Shown: positions 17,128-26,468 of the stretch, piece after piece
Layout of the letters: the number at the start of each line of letters is the position of its first letter
How positions within the stretch are numbered: position 1 is the first letter of the stretch
NCBI RefSeq assembly: GCF_010093445.1
Contig: NZ_PDWW01000033.1
Span: forward strand, 1 to 41,559
Source of the DNA: Pseudoxanthomonas japonensis
GTDB lineage: Bacteria > Pseudomonadota > Gammaproteobacteria > Xanthomonadales > Xanthomonadaceae
Length of the DNA stretch: 41,559 nucleotides
Direction of reading: 5' to 3'
Made by a program: the position numbers and the translations under genes
Notes under the pieces: model-generated
Seen by the model: the letters and a program-made list of their open reading frames with translations, nothing else
The model's database searches: none
Told to the model about the DNA's origin: nothing

Positions 17128-19077
17128 ATGAATGCAGCGCCTTCCCCACGTCGCCGCTTCGCCCTGCGCCCGCTGTCGCGCGCCGGTGCGATCATCCTGG
17201 GCGTGCTGGCGGCCGTGATCGTGGTGGTGGCGATCCTGTTCGAATGGAACTGGCTGCGCCGGCCGATCGAATGGGTCGTCGAGAAGCAGACCGGGCGCAG
17301 CTTCCATATTGCGGGCAATCTGGATGTCGACCTGGGCAGGGTGACGACGGTGCGCGGCGACGCGTTGACCTTCGGCAATGCCGCGTGGTCCAAGGTGCCG
17401 ACGATGGCGGCGGCCGACCGCGCCGAGGTGAGCATGGAAGTGCTGCCCTTCGTCTTCAAACGCGAGACGCGCATCCCCCGCATCCATCTGACGCGCCCGC
17501 AGCTACGCCTGGAGAGCGGACCCGATGGCACGGGCAACTGGGTGTTCGGCGACACGAGTGGCGAAAGCCGCATGACATTCGGCGACCTCCGGATCGACCA
17601 GGGCCGCCTGCTGTTCCTCGATCCGAAGGCGAAGACCGATGTCGACGTGACGCTGGACAGCGCCAAAACCTCCGCCCCCGATGAGGCCTCGGCGGTCAAC
17701 GTCGACGGCAAGGGCCACTGGGCGGGCAGCCGCTTCACGCTGGCCGGCCAGGTGGCGTCGCCACTGGCGCTGCGCGACACCGACAAGCCCTACCGCATCG
17801 ACCTGCGGGCGACTGCGGGCCCGACCCGTGCCCATGCGCGCGGCACGCTGCTCGATCCCTTCCGTCTGCGCGATTTCGATCTGCAGCTGATGCTGGCCGG
17901 CGAGGACATGGAGGACCTGTTCCCGCTGATCGGCATCGCGACACCCCCCACCCCGCCGTATCGTCTGGATGGCCGCTTCACCCGCGAGGGCAACACGTGG
18001 CGCTACGACGGCTTCACCGGCGTGGTCGGCGACAGCGATCTCAGTGGCTCGGCCGCGGTGACCGTCGGTCGCGAGCGTCCATTGCTGAAGGCCAATCTGG
18101 TCTCGAAGCGCCTGGATTTCGACGACCTGGCCGGCTTCGTCGGCGCACCGCCACAGACGGAGGGCGACGAAGCCAGCAATGCCGAACAGCGCGCGAAGGC
18201 GGTCGCGCTGGCGGCGGACGCCCGCCTGCTGCCGGATACGCCCTACGACCTGACCAAGCTGCGCGCGATGGACGCGGACGTGCGCTGGAAGGCGCACCGC
18301 ATCAATGCGCCCAGCCTGCCCATCGACGACATGGATGCACACCTGCTGCTAGACGCCGGCCTGCTGCGACTGGAGCCGCTGAACTTCGGTGTCGCGCAGG
18401 GCGACATCCGTTCGCAGATCCGGATGGATGCGCGCAACGACACCATCCGCACGCAGGCGAAGATCGCCATGCGCGGACTGGACCTGGGCGAGCTGTTTCC
18501 ACAGGCCGAACTGACCAGGAGCGCGGTCGGCCGCATCGGCGGCGACGTGACGATCGCAGGCACCGGCAATTCGATCGCCGGCATCCTGGGCACGGCGGAC
18601 GGTGACATCGCCGTCGGCATGGGCCGCGGCCAGATCAGCAACCTGCTGATGGAGCTCGCGGGCCTGGATATCGCCGAGGCGCTGAAGTTCCTCATCACCA
18701 AGGACAAGACGGTGCCGGTGCGTTGCGCCTTCGGCGACTTCGCGGTGAAGGACGGCGTGATGCAGGCGCGCACGCTCGCGTTCGACAGCGCCGACACGAT
18801 CATCGTCGGCAAGGGTCAGATCAGCCTGAAGGACGAGACGCTGGACTTGGAAATGCGACCACGCCCGAAGGACCGCAGTATCCTGGCGCTGCGCTCGCCG
18901 CTCGTGGTCGGCGGCACGTTCAAGGACCCCTCGTTCCGTCCCGACTTCAAGCGACTGGGCCTGCGCGGCGCGGTGGCCGTGGCACTGGGCACCATCACGC
19001 CACCGGCGGCCCTGCTCGCCACGATCGAGGTCGGCCCCGGCGAGGACAGCGCCTGCGGCGGGCAGTACGCGAAGTGA
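17128..19077 (+). CDS. AsmA family protein
   Basis: The 649-residue protein has a basic N-terminus, one membrane helix (IILGVLAAVIVVVAILFEW, about residues 20-40) and a long periplasmic beta-rich region. IEWVVEKQTGRSFHIAGNLDVDLG near residues 45-70 is the AsmA N-terminal signature; the C-terminal portion (DGDIAVGMGRGQISNLLMELAGLD; LRSPLVVGGTFKDPSFRPD) matches the AsmA-2 domain. Such AsmA-like bridge proteins are linked to phospholipid transport between the membranes. Length is in the mid range for AsmA proteins. It converges with the CBS gene, leaving 6 bases between stops. Confidence 0.9.
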   Translation: MNAAPSPRRRFALRPLSRAGAIILGVLAAVIVVVAILFEWNWLRRPIEWVVEKQTGRSFHIAGNLDVDLGRVTTVRGDALTFGNAAWSKVPTMAAADRAEVSMEVLPFVFKRETRIPRIHLTRPQLRLESGPDGTGNWVFGDTSGESRMTFGDLRIDQGRLLFLDPKAKTDVDVTLDSAKTSAPDEASAVNVDGKGHWAGSRFTLAGQVASPLALRDTDKPYRIDLRATAGPTRAHARGTLLDPFRLRDFDLQLMLAGEDMEDLFPLIGIATPPTPPYRLDGRFTREGNTWRYDGFTGVVGDSDLSGSAAVTVGRERPLLKANLVSKRLDFDDLAGFVGAPPQTEGDEASNAEQRAKAVALAADARLLPDTPYDLTKLRAMDADVRWKAHRINAPSLPIDDMDAHLLLDAGLLRLEPLNFGVAQGDIRSQIRMDARNDTIRTQAKIAMRGLDLGELFPQAELTRSAVGRIGGDVTIAGTGNSIAGILGTADGDIAVGMGRGQISNLLMELAGLDIAEALKFLITKDKTVPVRCAFGDFAVKDGVMQARTLAFDSADTIIVGKGQISLKDETLDLEMRPRPKDRSILALRSPLVVGGTFKDPSFRPDFKRLGLRGAVAVALGTITPPAALLATIEVGPGEDSACGGQYAK

Positions 19078-19083
19078 GGCGGC

Positions 19084-19512
19084 TCAGCTGGCGATGTAGC
19101 GCTGCAGCTGGTCCAGTTCGACCTTCTGGTCCTCGATGACCGCCTTCACCAGATCGCCGATGGAGATGACGCCGACGATGGTCTCGCCGTCTGCCACCGG
19201 CAGGTGACGGATGCGGTGCTCGGTGACGACCTGCATGCAGTGGTCGACGCTGTCGTCCGGCCGCACCGTCACCACCTTCGACGTCATGATGTCGCGCACC
19301 GGCGTATTGGATGACGAGCGGCCCTGCAGCACGACCTTGCGCGCATAGTCGCGCTCGGACACGATGCCGCACAGCCGCGGCCCCTGCATGGCGAGCACCG
19401 CGCCGACGCCTTTCTCGGCCATCAACCGGATGGCGTCGAGCACGGAGGCATCGGGCGATACCGCGAAGACTTCAGGGGTCTTGGCCCCCAGCAACTGACG
19501 AACCGTGCGCAT
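19084..19512 (-). CDS. Two-CBS-domain protein
   Basis: This 142-residue cytosolic protein consists almost entirely of two CBS domains (about residues 9-62 and 76-130), with typical blocks VLDAIRLMAEKGVGAVLAM, GIVSERDYARKV, VDHCMQVVTEHRIRHLPV and GVISIGDLVKAV. CBS pairs usually bind adenine nucleotides and regulate a partner. I chose the ATG at 19512 because AGGAG lies just upstream and the CBS homology starts there; the frame is open to 19587. The start lies inside the end of the glycosyltransferase gene, 41 bases before its stop, so expression is probably linked. Confidence 0.92.
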   Translation of the reverse strand: MRTVRQLLGAKTPEVFAVSPDASVLDAIRLMAEKGVGAVLAMQGPRLCGIVSERDYARKVVLQGRSSSNTPVRDIMTSKVVTVRPDDSVDHCMQVVTEHRIRHLPVADGETIVGVISIGDLVKAVIEDQKVELDQLQRYIAS

Positions 19513-20512
19513 GGCGATCTCCTGGATGGGGAGCGGGTCGATCGGGTCCGGCCAAGGATACTCCTGCCAACGCGGGTTGCCAGGCATCCACCAGATAGAG
19601 CGGTCGCTGCTTGGATTCCTCGTACAGGCGACCGAGGTACTCGCCGATCAGGCCCAGCGCCACCAGTTGCACGCCGCCGAGGAACAGGATCACCGTCATC
19701 ATCGTCGGCCAACCCGCGACGGGATCCCCGAACATCAACGCCTTGCCCACGATGTAGAGGGCAAAGGCGAAGGCCAGCAGCGCGGTCAGCACGCCCAGGT
19801 AGGTCGCCACGCGCAACGGCGCCGTGGTGAAACTGGTGATGCCCTCGAGCGCGAAGTTCCACAGTTTCCAGAACCCGAAACTGCTGCTGCCCGCCACGCG
19901 GGCCTCTCGATGGTAGGGCAGCGACTTCTGGTTGAAGCCCACCCAGCCGAACAGGCCCTTCATGAAGCGGTGGCGCTCGCGCAGTTCGCGCAACGCGGAC
20001 AGCGCGCGCGGCGACAGCAGGCGGAAGTCGCCGGTGTCGGCGGGGATCGGCGTCTTCGACAATCGGCCGATCACGCGGTAGAACGCATGCGCGGTGGCGC
20101 GCTTCAGCCAGCCTTCGCCGTCGCGCTCGATGCGCGTGCCATGCACGTTGTCGTAGCCGGCCTGCCATTCGCGCACGAAGTCACCGATCAGCTCCGGCGG
20201 ATCCTGGCCGTCGGCGTCCAGGATCACGGCCGCGCCGCTGTCGATGCGGTCCAGGCCCGCCGTCAACGCGGCCTCCTTGCCGAAGTTGCGCGACAACCGC
20301 AGCACCGACACGCGGGGATCGGTCGCGGCGAATGCCTGCAGCACTGCCCAGGTGGCATCGCGACTGCCGTCGTCGACATACAGGACGCGTCCGTGGACGC
20401 CTTCCAGCGCATCCAGCGCCGCCATGACGCGCGGGTGCAGCAGCGGCAACGCTTGCGCTTCGTTGTAGGCAGCCACCACCACGGTGACCTGCCAGGGTCC
20501 GTCGTTGCTCAT
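19472..20512 (-). CDS. Family 2 glycosyltransferase, polyprenyl-phosphate type
   Basis: This 346-residue enzyme transfers a sugar to a polyprenyl phosphate at the inner membrane, in the manner of DPM1, GtrB or ArnC. The GT-A core is clear: [25 protein letters not shown] (Asp47-Asp48), the [10 protein letters not shown] motif near residue 99, and [13 protein letters not shown]. Two hydrophobic segments follow (about 235-260 and 270-300), as in GtrB-like enzymes. Donor sugar cannot be assigned. The last 30 residues beyond [12 protein letters not shown] are low complexity and overlap the next gene's start. The ATG overlaps the mtgA stop (ATGA), tying it to cell-envelope synthesis. Confidence 0.93.
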   Translation of the reverse strand: MSNDGPWQVTVVVAAYNEAQALPLLHPRVMAALDALEGVHGRVLYVDDGSRDATWAVLQAFAATDPRVSVLRLSRNFGKEAALTAGLDRIDSGAAVILDADGQDPPELIGDFVREWQAGYDNVHGTRIERDGEGWLKRATAHAFYRVIGRLSKTPIPADTGDFRLLSPRALSALRELRERHRFMKGLFGWVGFNQKSLPYHREARVAGSSSFGFWKLWNFALEGITSFTTAPLRVATYLGVLTALLAFAFALYIVGKALMFGDPVAGWPTMMTVILFLGGVQLVALGLIGEYLGRLYEESKQRPLYLVDAWQPALAGVSLAGPDRPAPHPGDRHAHGSSVAGGQDP

Positions 20513-21291
20513 TGCAGTGCCTCGAGGTACCTGGCGCCACCGATCTGCCGGACCTGCCGTTGGATATTCGCAGCGCGGCGCTGCACATAAGGCCCCGGCC
20601 GATGCGCGCTGTAGCGGCGCGGCGCCGGCAAAACCGCCGCGAGGCGGGCGCTCTCGTTGGCGGTCAGGCCCGCGGCATCCTTCCCCCAGTAGCGTCGCGC
20701 CGCCGCTTGCCCGCCATACACGCCGTCGCCGAACTCGGCGACGTTCGCATAGACCTCCAGGATGCGCGTCTTCGGCCACAGCGCCTCGATCAGCACGGTG
20801 TACCAGGCCTCGAGTCCCTTGCGCGCCCAGCGCGTGATGCGGTTGCTGCCTTGCCAGAGAAACAGGTTCTTCGCGACCTGCTGGCTGATGGTGCTGGCGC
20901 CGCGGATGCGCGTCACCGGCCGGCCCCGCTTCTCGGCACGCTCGACCATCTTGCGGTTGTGCACGCGCGCCTTCTCGATCGCATCCAGGTCGAACCCGTG
21001 ATGGCTCGCGAAGTTCTGGTCCTCCGCCGCGACCATCGACAGCGGCAGGCTCGGCGACATGCGGTCCAGGTCACGCCAGTCGTAGGCGATGCGGAAACCG
21101 AAGTCGCCCTGTCCCCAGGCTTCGAACATCCGCGCCACCATGAATGCGCTGAACGGCGGATCGACGAAGCGCAGCACCGCCACCTGCAGGATGCTGGCAG
21201 CCGCGAACAGGAAGGGCAGGGCCAGCAGCCAGCGGAACCAGCGGCGAATCCGTCGCGGGAGCGCCGCGGAAGGTTGGCTGTCGTAATTCAA
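20509..21291 (-). CDS. mtgA: Monofunctional peptidoglycan glycosyltransferase
   Basis: This 260-residue membrane-anchored GT51 enzyme polymerises lipid II into glycan strands. It has an N-terminal basic stretch and membrane helix ([20 protein letters not shown]), the catalytic [14 protein letters not shown] with Glu90, and the family block [16 protein letters not shown], then [20 protein letters not shown]. No transpeptidase domain follows, so it is the monofunctional type. The start at 21291 faces the beta-hydroxylase gene across 66 bases. It is the first gene of a leftward operon with the glycosyltransferase and CBS genes. Confidence 0.95.
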   Translation of the reverse strand: MNYDSQPSAALPRRIRRWFRWLLALPFLFAAASILQVAVLRFVDPPFSAFMVARMFEAWGQGDFGFRIAYDWRDLDRMSPSLPLSMVAAEDQNFASHHGFDLDAIEKARVHNRKMVERAEKRGRPVTRIRGASTISQQVAKNLFLWQGSNRITRWARKGLEAWYTVLIEALWPKTRILEVYANVAEFGDGVYGGQAAARRYWGKDAAGLTANESARLAAVLPAPRRYSAHRPGPYVQRRAANIQRQVRQIGGARYLEALQ

Positions 21292-21357
21292 GTTACGGAC
21301 ACCAAGTGTTCAGTTCTCGTTATTCTGGGGCCAGCGCCCCATTCTTGTCTCGCCATC

Positions 21358-22665
21358 ATGAGCTCCACGCAGTCCTCGGCCCTGAACGATGCCCTGAAGC
21401 AACTGCTCGAGCAGGCCAACGCATGGGCCAAGCAAAACCAGCCTGATCGTGCCGCGGACTGTTGGCGGAAGGTGCTCGAATTGTCGGCAGACGTGGCTCC
21501 GGCGTTGAACGGCCTCGGCACCTACTACCTGGGCCGGGGCGAGCTGAGTCAGGCGCAACGCCTCCTGGAGCGCGCGGCTTCGGTTTCTGACCAGCCTGCC
21601 ATGGCACACGCCAATCTGTCCCGAGTGCATTTGGCGCGCGGCGACCTCCCCCAAGCGCTGGCAGCGATCAAGCAAGCCATCCAGGCCGAACCCGCGGCGT
21701 GGGGCGCGCACGCGGAGAAAGCAAGGTTGTTGCAACGGCTGGGACGGGATCGGGAGGCCGCGACGGCCTGGTCGTCCGCCATGGCCTACATGCCGTCGGC
21801 GTTCGCGCAGGCGCCGCACATGCAGGACCTGATTAGCGAGGCAAAGGCATCCATCACGGCAAACCAGGCCCAGTTGCGGGACTTCCTGCTGGACCACATG
21901 CACGGCGCGCTTGAAGGGGGTTCGCGACGCGAACTGGAGCGATTCGATCATTGCCTCGATATCGTCACTGGCCGCCGCGCTTTCGTCACCGCCCGCCCAC
22001 TGATGCTCCCTTTCCCACGCTTGCCCGCCATACCTTTTTTCCATCGCGAGGACTACGCGTGGGTATCGGACGTGGAGTCCGCCTTTTCCGGCATTCTGTC
22101 CGAGCTGGAGGCACTGCTGGCGCAGCAGCACCCCTTCGAACCCTACGTGCAGACTCCCGCTGGCGAACCGAAGGGTCAGTTTGCCGCGCTTGACCGCAAG
22201 CTGGATTGGGGCGCGTATTTCCTCTGGCGTAACGGCAAGCGGATCGATGACCAGGCCGACCGGTGCCCGCTTACCGAGCAGACACTACTGTCACACGCGC
22301 CACTCAACTCGATTCCCTCACGGGCACCTGTCGCCTTCTTCTCTGCCCTGAAGCCCGGCACCCATATCCCGCCACATCATGGCGCGACCAATACGCGGCT
22401 GACCGCGCACTTGCCATTGATCATCCCGCCGGATTGCGCACTGCGGGTAGGCGGAGAAACACATGTGTGGAAACCCGGCGAGTTGGTGATGTTCGACGAC
22501 ACCATCCAGCACGAGGCGTGGAATTTCAGCGACCGTCTGCGCGTTGTGCTGATCTTCGACATCTGGCACCCGATGCTCACCGACTTGGAAAAGCGCCTCG
22601 TCGCCCACACCGTGGAAGGAATCATGGCGTACTACGGCGAAGACGCCGACCTGGGAGAATTGTGA
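21358..22665 (+). CDS. TPR-containing aspartyl/asparaginyl beta-hydroxylase
   Basis: The 435-residue protein joins TPR repeats (about residues 12-150; for example NGLGTYYLGRGELSQAQRLLERA) to a C-terminal AspH-type 2-oxoglutarate/iron dioxygenase domain. Iron and cosubstrate ligands are visible: His351 (NTRLTAHLPL), His385 (FDDTIQHEAW) and Arg395 (DRLRVVLIFDIWHP). The family hydroxylates Asp or Asn in protein or peptide substrates. No signal peptide is present, so it acts in the cytosol. The frame runs open through the antisense of mtgA to 20512; the ATG at 21358 is the first that gives a TPR protein and lies outside mtgA. Its stop overlaps the Hsp33 start. A TPR sulfotransferase, a methyltransferase and a TonB receptor lie downstream. 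Confidence 0.92.
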   Translation: MSSTQSSALNDALKQLLEQANAWAKQNQPDRAADCWRKVLELSADVAPALNGLGTYYLGRGELSQAQRLLERAASVSDQPAMAHANLSRVHLARGDLPQALAAIKQAIQAEPAAWGAHAEKARLLQRLGRDREAATAWSSAMAYMPSAFAQAPHMQDLISEAKASITANQAQLRDFLLDHMHGALEGGSRRELERFDHCLDIVTGRRAFVTARPLMLPFPRLPAIPFFHREDYAWVSDVESAFSGILSELEALLAQQHPFEPYVQTPAGEPKGQFAALDRKLDWGAYFLWRNGKRIDDQADRCPLTEQTLLSHAPLNSIPSRAPVAFFSALKPGTHIPPHHGATNTRLTAHLPLIIPPDCALRVGGETHVWKPGELVMFDDTIQHEAWNFSDRLRVVLIFDIWHPMLTDLEKRLVAHTVEGIMAYYGEDADLGEL

Positions 22666-23546
22666 GCAGCGACACCCTGACCCGCTTCCTGCTGCCCGCC
22701 GCCGGCGTCCGTGGCGTCGCCGTCCGGCTGGACGAGACCTGGCGGACAGTGGCCGGACGTGCCGACTACCCTGCGTCCGCGCGCGAACTGCTGGGCGAGG
22801 CCAGCGCGGCCGCGGTGCTGTTCACCGGCCACACCAAGGTCGACGGCCGCCTGTCCATCCAGTTGCGCAGCCAGGGCAGCCTACGCAGCCTGTTCGCCGA
22901 ATGCACGGCGGCGGGCACGGTGCGCGGCATCGCGCAGGTTGCCCCTCATCAGGATGCGCCCCGCGACCTGCGGGAGCTTGGCAACGACGCCCTGCTGGCC
23001 ATCACCATCGAGAATCCCGGCCTGGACCCACGCGAGCCGCAGCGGTACCAGAGTCTGGTCGGCCTGGAGGCGAGCCGCCTGGCGGAGGCGTTCGAAGACT
23101 ACTTCCGCCAATCCGAGCAGCTGCCCACGCGCCTGCTGCTGGCAGCGGACGGCGACCAGGCCTGCGGCCTCATGCTCCAGAAGCTGCCCGGCGACGAGGG
23201 CGACGACGACGGCTGGAACCGCGCCGGCGCGCTGTTCGACACGCTGGGAGAAGCGGAGCTGCTCGCCACCCCCGTCCCGGACCTGCTGCACCGCCTGTTC
23301 CACGAAGAATCCCTGCAAATCCTGACCCAGCGCCCAATTCGCTTCGGCTGCTCTTGTTCGCGCGAGCGGGTCGAGAGCATGCTGCAGTCGTTGGGGGAGG
23401 AAGAGGCGACGGCCGCGCTGGCCGACGGGGTGGCCGAAGTGCGTTGCGAGTTCTGTGGGCAGGAGTACCGGTTCTCCCCCGTCCAGATCGCGGAACTTTT
23501 CAGCCAGCCCAGGGTCGAGGTAGACGCGCCCAGCCGACTGCAGTGA
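22662..23546 (+). CDS. hslO: Redox-regulated chaperone Hsp33
   Basis: This 294-residue cytosolic holdase is activated by oxidation and unfolding. The zinc-binding cysteines that form the redox switch are all present: Cys230 and Cys232 (GCSCSRERV) and Cys262 and Cys265 (CEFCGQEYRF). The core contains FTGHTKVDGRLSIQL and similar Hsp33 blocks. The start is GTG at 22662, overlapping the hydroxylase TGA (GTGA) with GGGAGA 5-10 bases upstream, so it is translated by coupling. The pairing with a hydroxylase gene may be no more than shared transcription. Confidence 0.95.
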   Translation: MSSDTLTRFLLPAAGVRGVAVRLDETWRTVAGRADYPASARELLGEASAAAVLFTGHTKVDGRLSIQLRSQGSLRSLFAECTAAGTVRGIAQVAPHQDAPRDLRELGNDALLAITIENPGLDPREPQRYQSLVGLEASRLAEAFEDYFRQSEQLPTRLLLAADGDQACGLMLQKLPGDEGDDDGWNRAGALFDTLGEAELLATPVPDLLHRLFHEESLQILTQRPIRFGCSCSRERVESMLQSLGEEEATAALADGVAEVRCEFCGQEYRFSPVQIAELFSQPRVEVDAPSRLQ

Positions 23547-23575
23547 TCCGGCGGTCGGATGGCCGCCACGGGGAC

Positions 23576-23604
23576 TTGTTAAAGAATCATAAACGGCATA
23601 GCAT
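23576..23604 (+). promoter_or_regulatory. Promoter for the 23.7-kb exported protein gene
   Basis: TTGTTA (23576-23581) and TAGCAT (23599-23604) are separated by exactly 17 bases in an AT-rich patch within GC-rich DNA. The transcript leader would contain a stable hairpin, GTTCCCC (23607-23613) with GGGGAAC (23621-23627), about 30 bases before the start codon. Confidence 0.65.
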
Positions 23605-23658
23605 CGGTTCCCCTTCGGGAGGGGAACTCCGGGTAGACCCAGGAGTCTGAAGCCAGCC

Positions 23659-24528
23659 ATGAATCTGCGTAGCCTTTCACTGTCGCTAGCCCTGTTGCTC
23701 GCCTCCGGCGTGGCAACGGACGCGCATGCGCAGAAGGCCGCGCGCAAGCCCGCTTCGGATCCCCACCCCACCGCCCTGCCGATCTGGAACAACGACGGCA
23801 AGGTCGAGGCCGTGCTACTGCTCGAACCCACCGGCCAAGCCGAAGCCGGCGCCCGCTGGCGCCTGGGCCGCAACTCGCTGACGACCGCCTTCGGACTGGA
23901 GAGCGGCGATGAACTGGGCCTGGTCTGCAATCGCAAGGCCGGCGTGGTCGGCAACATCGGCAATCTCGCAAGCCACTGCATGCTGGCGACGCTCGGCGAC
24001 GATGATGACGCTACGACGAGCCAGCGCGTCAGCGCTTCCGCGATCCTGAGCCGCCCCGGCGGCAAGCTCGGCCTCTCGGCAGGCACCGGCCGCGACACGC
24101 TGCCAGTCTGGTTGTCGTCCGGCCGTGGCACCGGCCGCGTCGAACAGAATGACCTGACCGTGTTCGGCCAGAAGAACATCGGTCGCGAAGGCTTCGTGTC
24201 GATCGGCGGCGCGGTGGCGAAGGCCACCCTGGTGCCCGCCTCGGACCTGCCCGCCCTCGCCGACCGCTGGAACAGCCGCAGCCTGTCCGTCGGTGGCGGC
24301 TATGGTCCTTTCAGCGCCAACATCATCGGACGCGTCATCGACGTCCCCGGCCAGCCCGGCAAATTCGAAGGTCTGGGCCTTGGCCTGACTTGGCGCACGC
24401 CGTGGAGCGGACAGCTCACCGTTGGCGCCGAGAACGTCATCACCCGCGGCAAGAACCCCTTCTCGCTGACCAACGAGAACGCCGACGAAGGCACCGTGCC
24501 TTACGTACGTTACGAGCAGGATCTCTGA
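23659..24528 (+). CDS. Exported beta-rich protein of unknown function
   Basis: This 289-residue product has a clear signal peptide (SLSLALLLASGVATDAHA, cleavage near residue 24). The mature part alternates hydrophobic and polar residues with many glycines (SVGGGYGPFSANIIGRV; GLGLGLTWRTPWSGQLTVGAENVI), suggesting an outer-membrane or periplasmic beta protein, and ends with Leu. I do not recognise a named family; it looks like a lineage-specific Xanthomonadaceae protein. It has its own promoter-like element and sits between Hsp33 and the TPR sulfotransferase. A 17-base palindrome covers the stop codon. Confidence 0.8.
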   Translation: MNLRSLSLSLALLLASGVATDAHAQKAARKPASDPHPTALPIWNNDGKVEAVLLLEPTGQAEAGARWRLGRNSLTTAFGLESGDELGLVCNRKAGVVGNIGNLASHCMLATLGDDDDATTSQRVSASAILSRPGGKLGLSAGTGRDTLPVWLSSGRGTGRVEQNDLTVFGQKNIGREGFVSIGGAVAKATLVPASDLPALADRWNSRSLSVGGGYGPFSANIIGRVIDVPGQPGKFEGLGLGLTWRTPWSGQLTVGAENVITRGKNPFSLTNENADEGTVPYVRYEQDL

Positions 24529-24537
24529 TTCAGAGAT
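24521..24537. repeat. 17-base palindrome over a stop codon
   Basis: ATCTCTGA and TCAGAGAT flank one central T, overlapping the end of the exported-protein gene. No T-run follows, so it is not a typical terminator; it might be a protein-binding site or a short RNA-end hairpin. Confidence 0.5.
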
Positions 24538-24623
24538 TGGCACCGGAAGCGAAGAATCGCCTATCTGCCTTCCGAATCGCTCTGCGGCGATAATGCGACT
24601 TTAACGTTGTCGCACGTGATGTC

Positions 24624-26468
24624 ATGAATCCGCACCAAAGCGTTACAGATGCGCTCGACAAGGCTGCCGCCTTTGAGCGTGCGCGTGAGTACAGCGACGC
24701 CATTGAATGGCTACGAGTAGCCGCCAACGCAGGCCATCTGGACGCGCGTGTCCAACAGCATGTCGCGCAAGCCGCCATGCGGATGGGGCACTCGGCGTTC
24801 GCGCTCTCCGCAATGCATCAGGCCGTCCACCTGACACCTTCGGACGGCGACCTGCGCTTCCAGTATGCGTGCCTGCTGGCGCACGAAGGCCAACATTCGT
24901 TTGCCCTGGAGCACTTCTACGCGAGCGTCCCCTTGCAGGCAGGCAACCCACAAGCGTGGCGACTGCTGGGGGTTACCCTGCAACGGCTTGGGCGGCATGC
25001 GGAGGCGCTCAAGCCGCTGCGTAGAGCCCGCGAACTCGCGCCCGAGAATGTGCGCGTGCTGGAAACGCTGGCCGAATCCGAGTTCCATGCGGGATATCCG
25101 GCGGAAGCACTGCCGCTGCTGCATTCGCTGTGGCAAGCGAAGCCCAACGAACCGAGACGCGTACTGCGCCTGGCAGAAACCTATAACCGGCTGGGTCGTC
25201 ACCAGGATGCTTTCACACTGCTCGAGATGGCAGTGCCGACCATCGGGGAGCCCGATGACCTTCTGGTTGCGATGGCCCAGACAGCAGAAGACATGGGAGA
25301 TCGCGAAGCCGCCGGGCGGGCGTATCACGCTGCCCTCGCAAGGCGGCCGAATTGGGCCTTCCCGCTCAGCGGTCTCCTGGGGCTCCACCGCGGCAGTGTG
25401 GACGACGCGCTGATCGTGCAATCGCAATCGTTGATGGCAGATGAGCACTTGCCCGATCCCGATCGGGCGCTTTTGGGATATGAACTTGGCAAGGTCTTCG
25501 ATGCGCGGCAACGTTTCGATGAGGCTATGGACAGTTGGCATCAGGCCAATGCGGCGCGTCGACGCATGACAGGCTCAGCGGACATCCCCCACTTTGCACT
25601 CCAGATCAACAAGAGCATCGAAATACTGACACGCGAGCGACTGGAAGCGCGACGCACAAAGTGGGCAGGCCATCCTGATCCCCGGCTCCTGTTCATCGTC
25701 GGTATGCCTCGCAGCGGCACGACGCTGACGGAGCAGATTCTCGCTGCGCACCCTTGCGGCCATGGCGGCGGCGAGCTCCCGGATATCTGGCTGATCGTGC
25801 GCAATCTGCCCTTGGAAGTAGGGCGTGATCGAACATGGCCAGAGTGTCTGGACGACATCGGCGATGCGGCACTACATGCTGCTGCCGAACGCTATCTTCA
25901 GGCGGCAACCCGAGGCGCTCCACCAACGGCTGCCACGCTGGTGGACAAGGCGCCGCTCAATTTTCTCCAGTTGGGTCTGATCGAGCTGCTGTTCCCTCAT
26001 GCACGCGTCGTCTGGTGCAGGCGCGATCCCCGCGACATCGCGGTGTCGGTGTATGGGGAGAACTTCGCGCTCGAAGAGCGCCTGGCGAATGCCCTGGGAG
26101 ATATCGGCCACTACATCAGCCTGCAGACACGCCTGATGCGGCATTGGCAGTCCGCCCTTAAACTGCCGATCCTTGAGCTGGTTTACGAGGATCTGGCGCG
26201 CAACCCCGAGGAGCAAGCGCGCAGGTTGGTCGATTTCGCAGGCCTTCCCTGGGACCCCGCCTGCTTGGAGTTTCACCGCAACGACAAGGGCGTGCAGACG
26301 CCAAGCCGTTGGCAGGTGAAGCAACCGATCTACACGCGTTCCATCGAGCGCTGGCGCAACTACGAGACGCATCTGGAGCCGTTGCTGAAGGCGTTGACGC
26401 CCGATGCGTACCCCTATTCGCCAAGGAGTCGCGCGAGCAGCAACCATGCCACGCAACCTTCTTCCTGA
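24624..26468 (+). CDS. TPR-containing sulfotransferase
   Basis: The 614-residue protein has TPR-like repeats across about the first 290 residues (for example RLLGVTLQRLGRHAEALKPL) and a C-terminal sulfotransferase domain. The PAPS 5'-phosphosulfate loop is FIVGMPRSGTTLTEQILAAH (about 357-376), and the 3'-phosphate motif is VWCRRDPRDIAVSVYG (about 463-478). Such TPR sulfotransferases transfer sulfate from PAPS to protein, peptide or carbohydrate acceptors; this one has no signal peptide and is cytosolic. No PAPS synthesis gene is in the window. Its end overlaps the convergent methyltransferase by 55 bases. With the TPR hydroxylase upstream, a shared acceptor is plausible but unproven. Confidence 0.93.
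   Translation: MNPHQSVTDALDKAAAFERAREYSDAIEWLRVAANAGHLDARVQQHVAQAAMRMGHSAFALSAMHQAVHLTPSDGDLRFQYACLLAHEGQHSFALEHFYASVPLQAGNPQAWRLLGVTLQRLGRHAEALKPLRRARELAPENVRVLETLAESEFHAGYPAEALPLLHSLWQAKPNEPRRVLRLAETYNRLGRHQDAFTLLEMAVPTIGEPDDLLVAMAQTAEDMGDREAAGRAYHAALARRPNWAFPLSGLLGLHRGSVDDALIVQSQSLMADEHLPDPDRALLGYELGKVFDARQRFDEAMDSWHQANAARRRMTGSADIPHFALQINKSIEILTRERLEARRTKWAGHPDPRLLFIVGMPRSGTTLTEQILAAHPCGHGGGELPDIWLIVRNLPLEVGRDRTWPECLDDIGDAALHAAAERYLQAATRGAPPTAATLVDKAPLNFLQLGLIELLFPHARVVWCRRDPRDIAVSVYGENFALEERLANALGDIGHYISLQTRLMRHWQSALKLPILELVYEDLARNPEEQARRLVDFAGLPWDPACLEFHRNDKGVQTPSRWQVKQPIYTRSIERWRNYETHLEPLLKALTPDAYPYSPRSRASSNHATQPSS

Noticed and set aside
20512..21357. Upstream extension of the beta-hydroxylase frame through the whole antisense of mtgA (717 residues in total).
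   Set aside because: The added part is Arg/Ala-rich antisense sequence of a well-defined gene. The TPR protein begins naturally at 21358.
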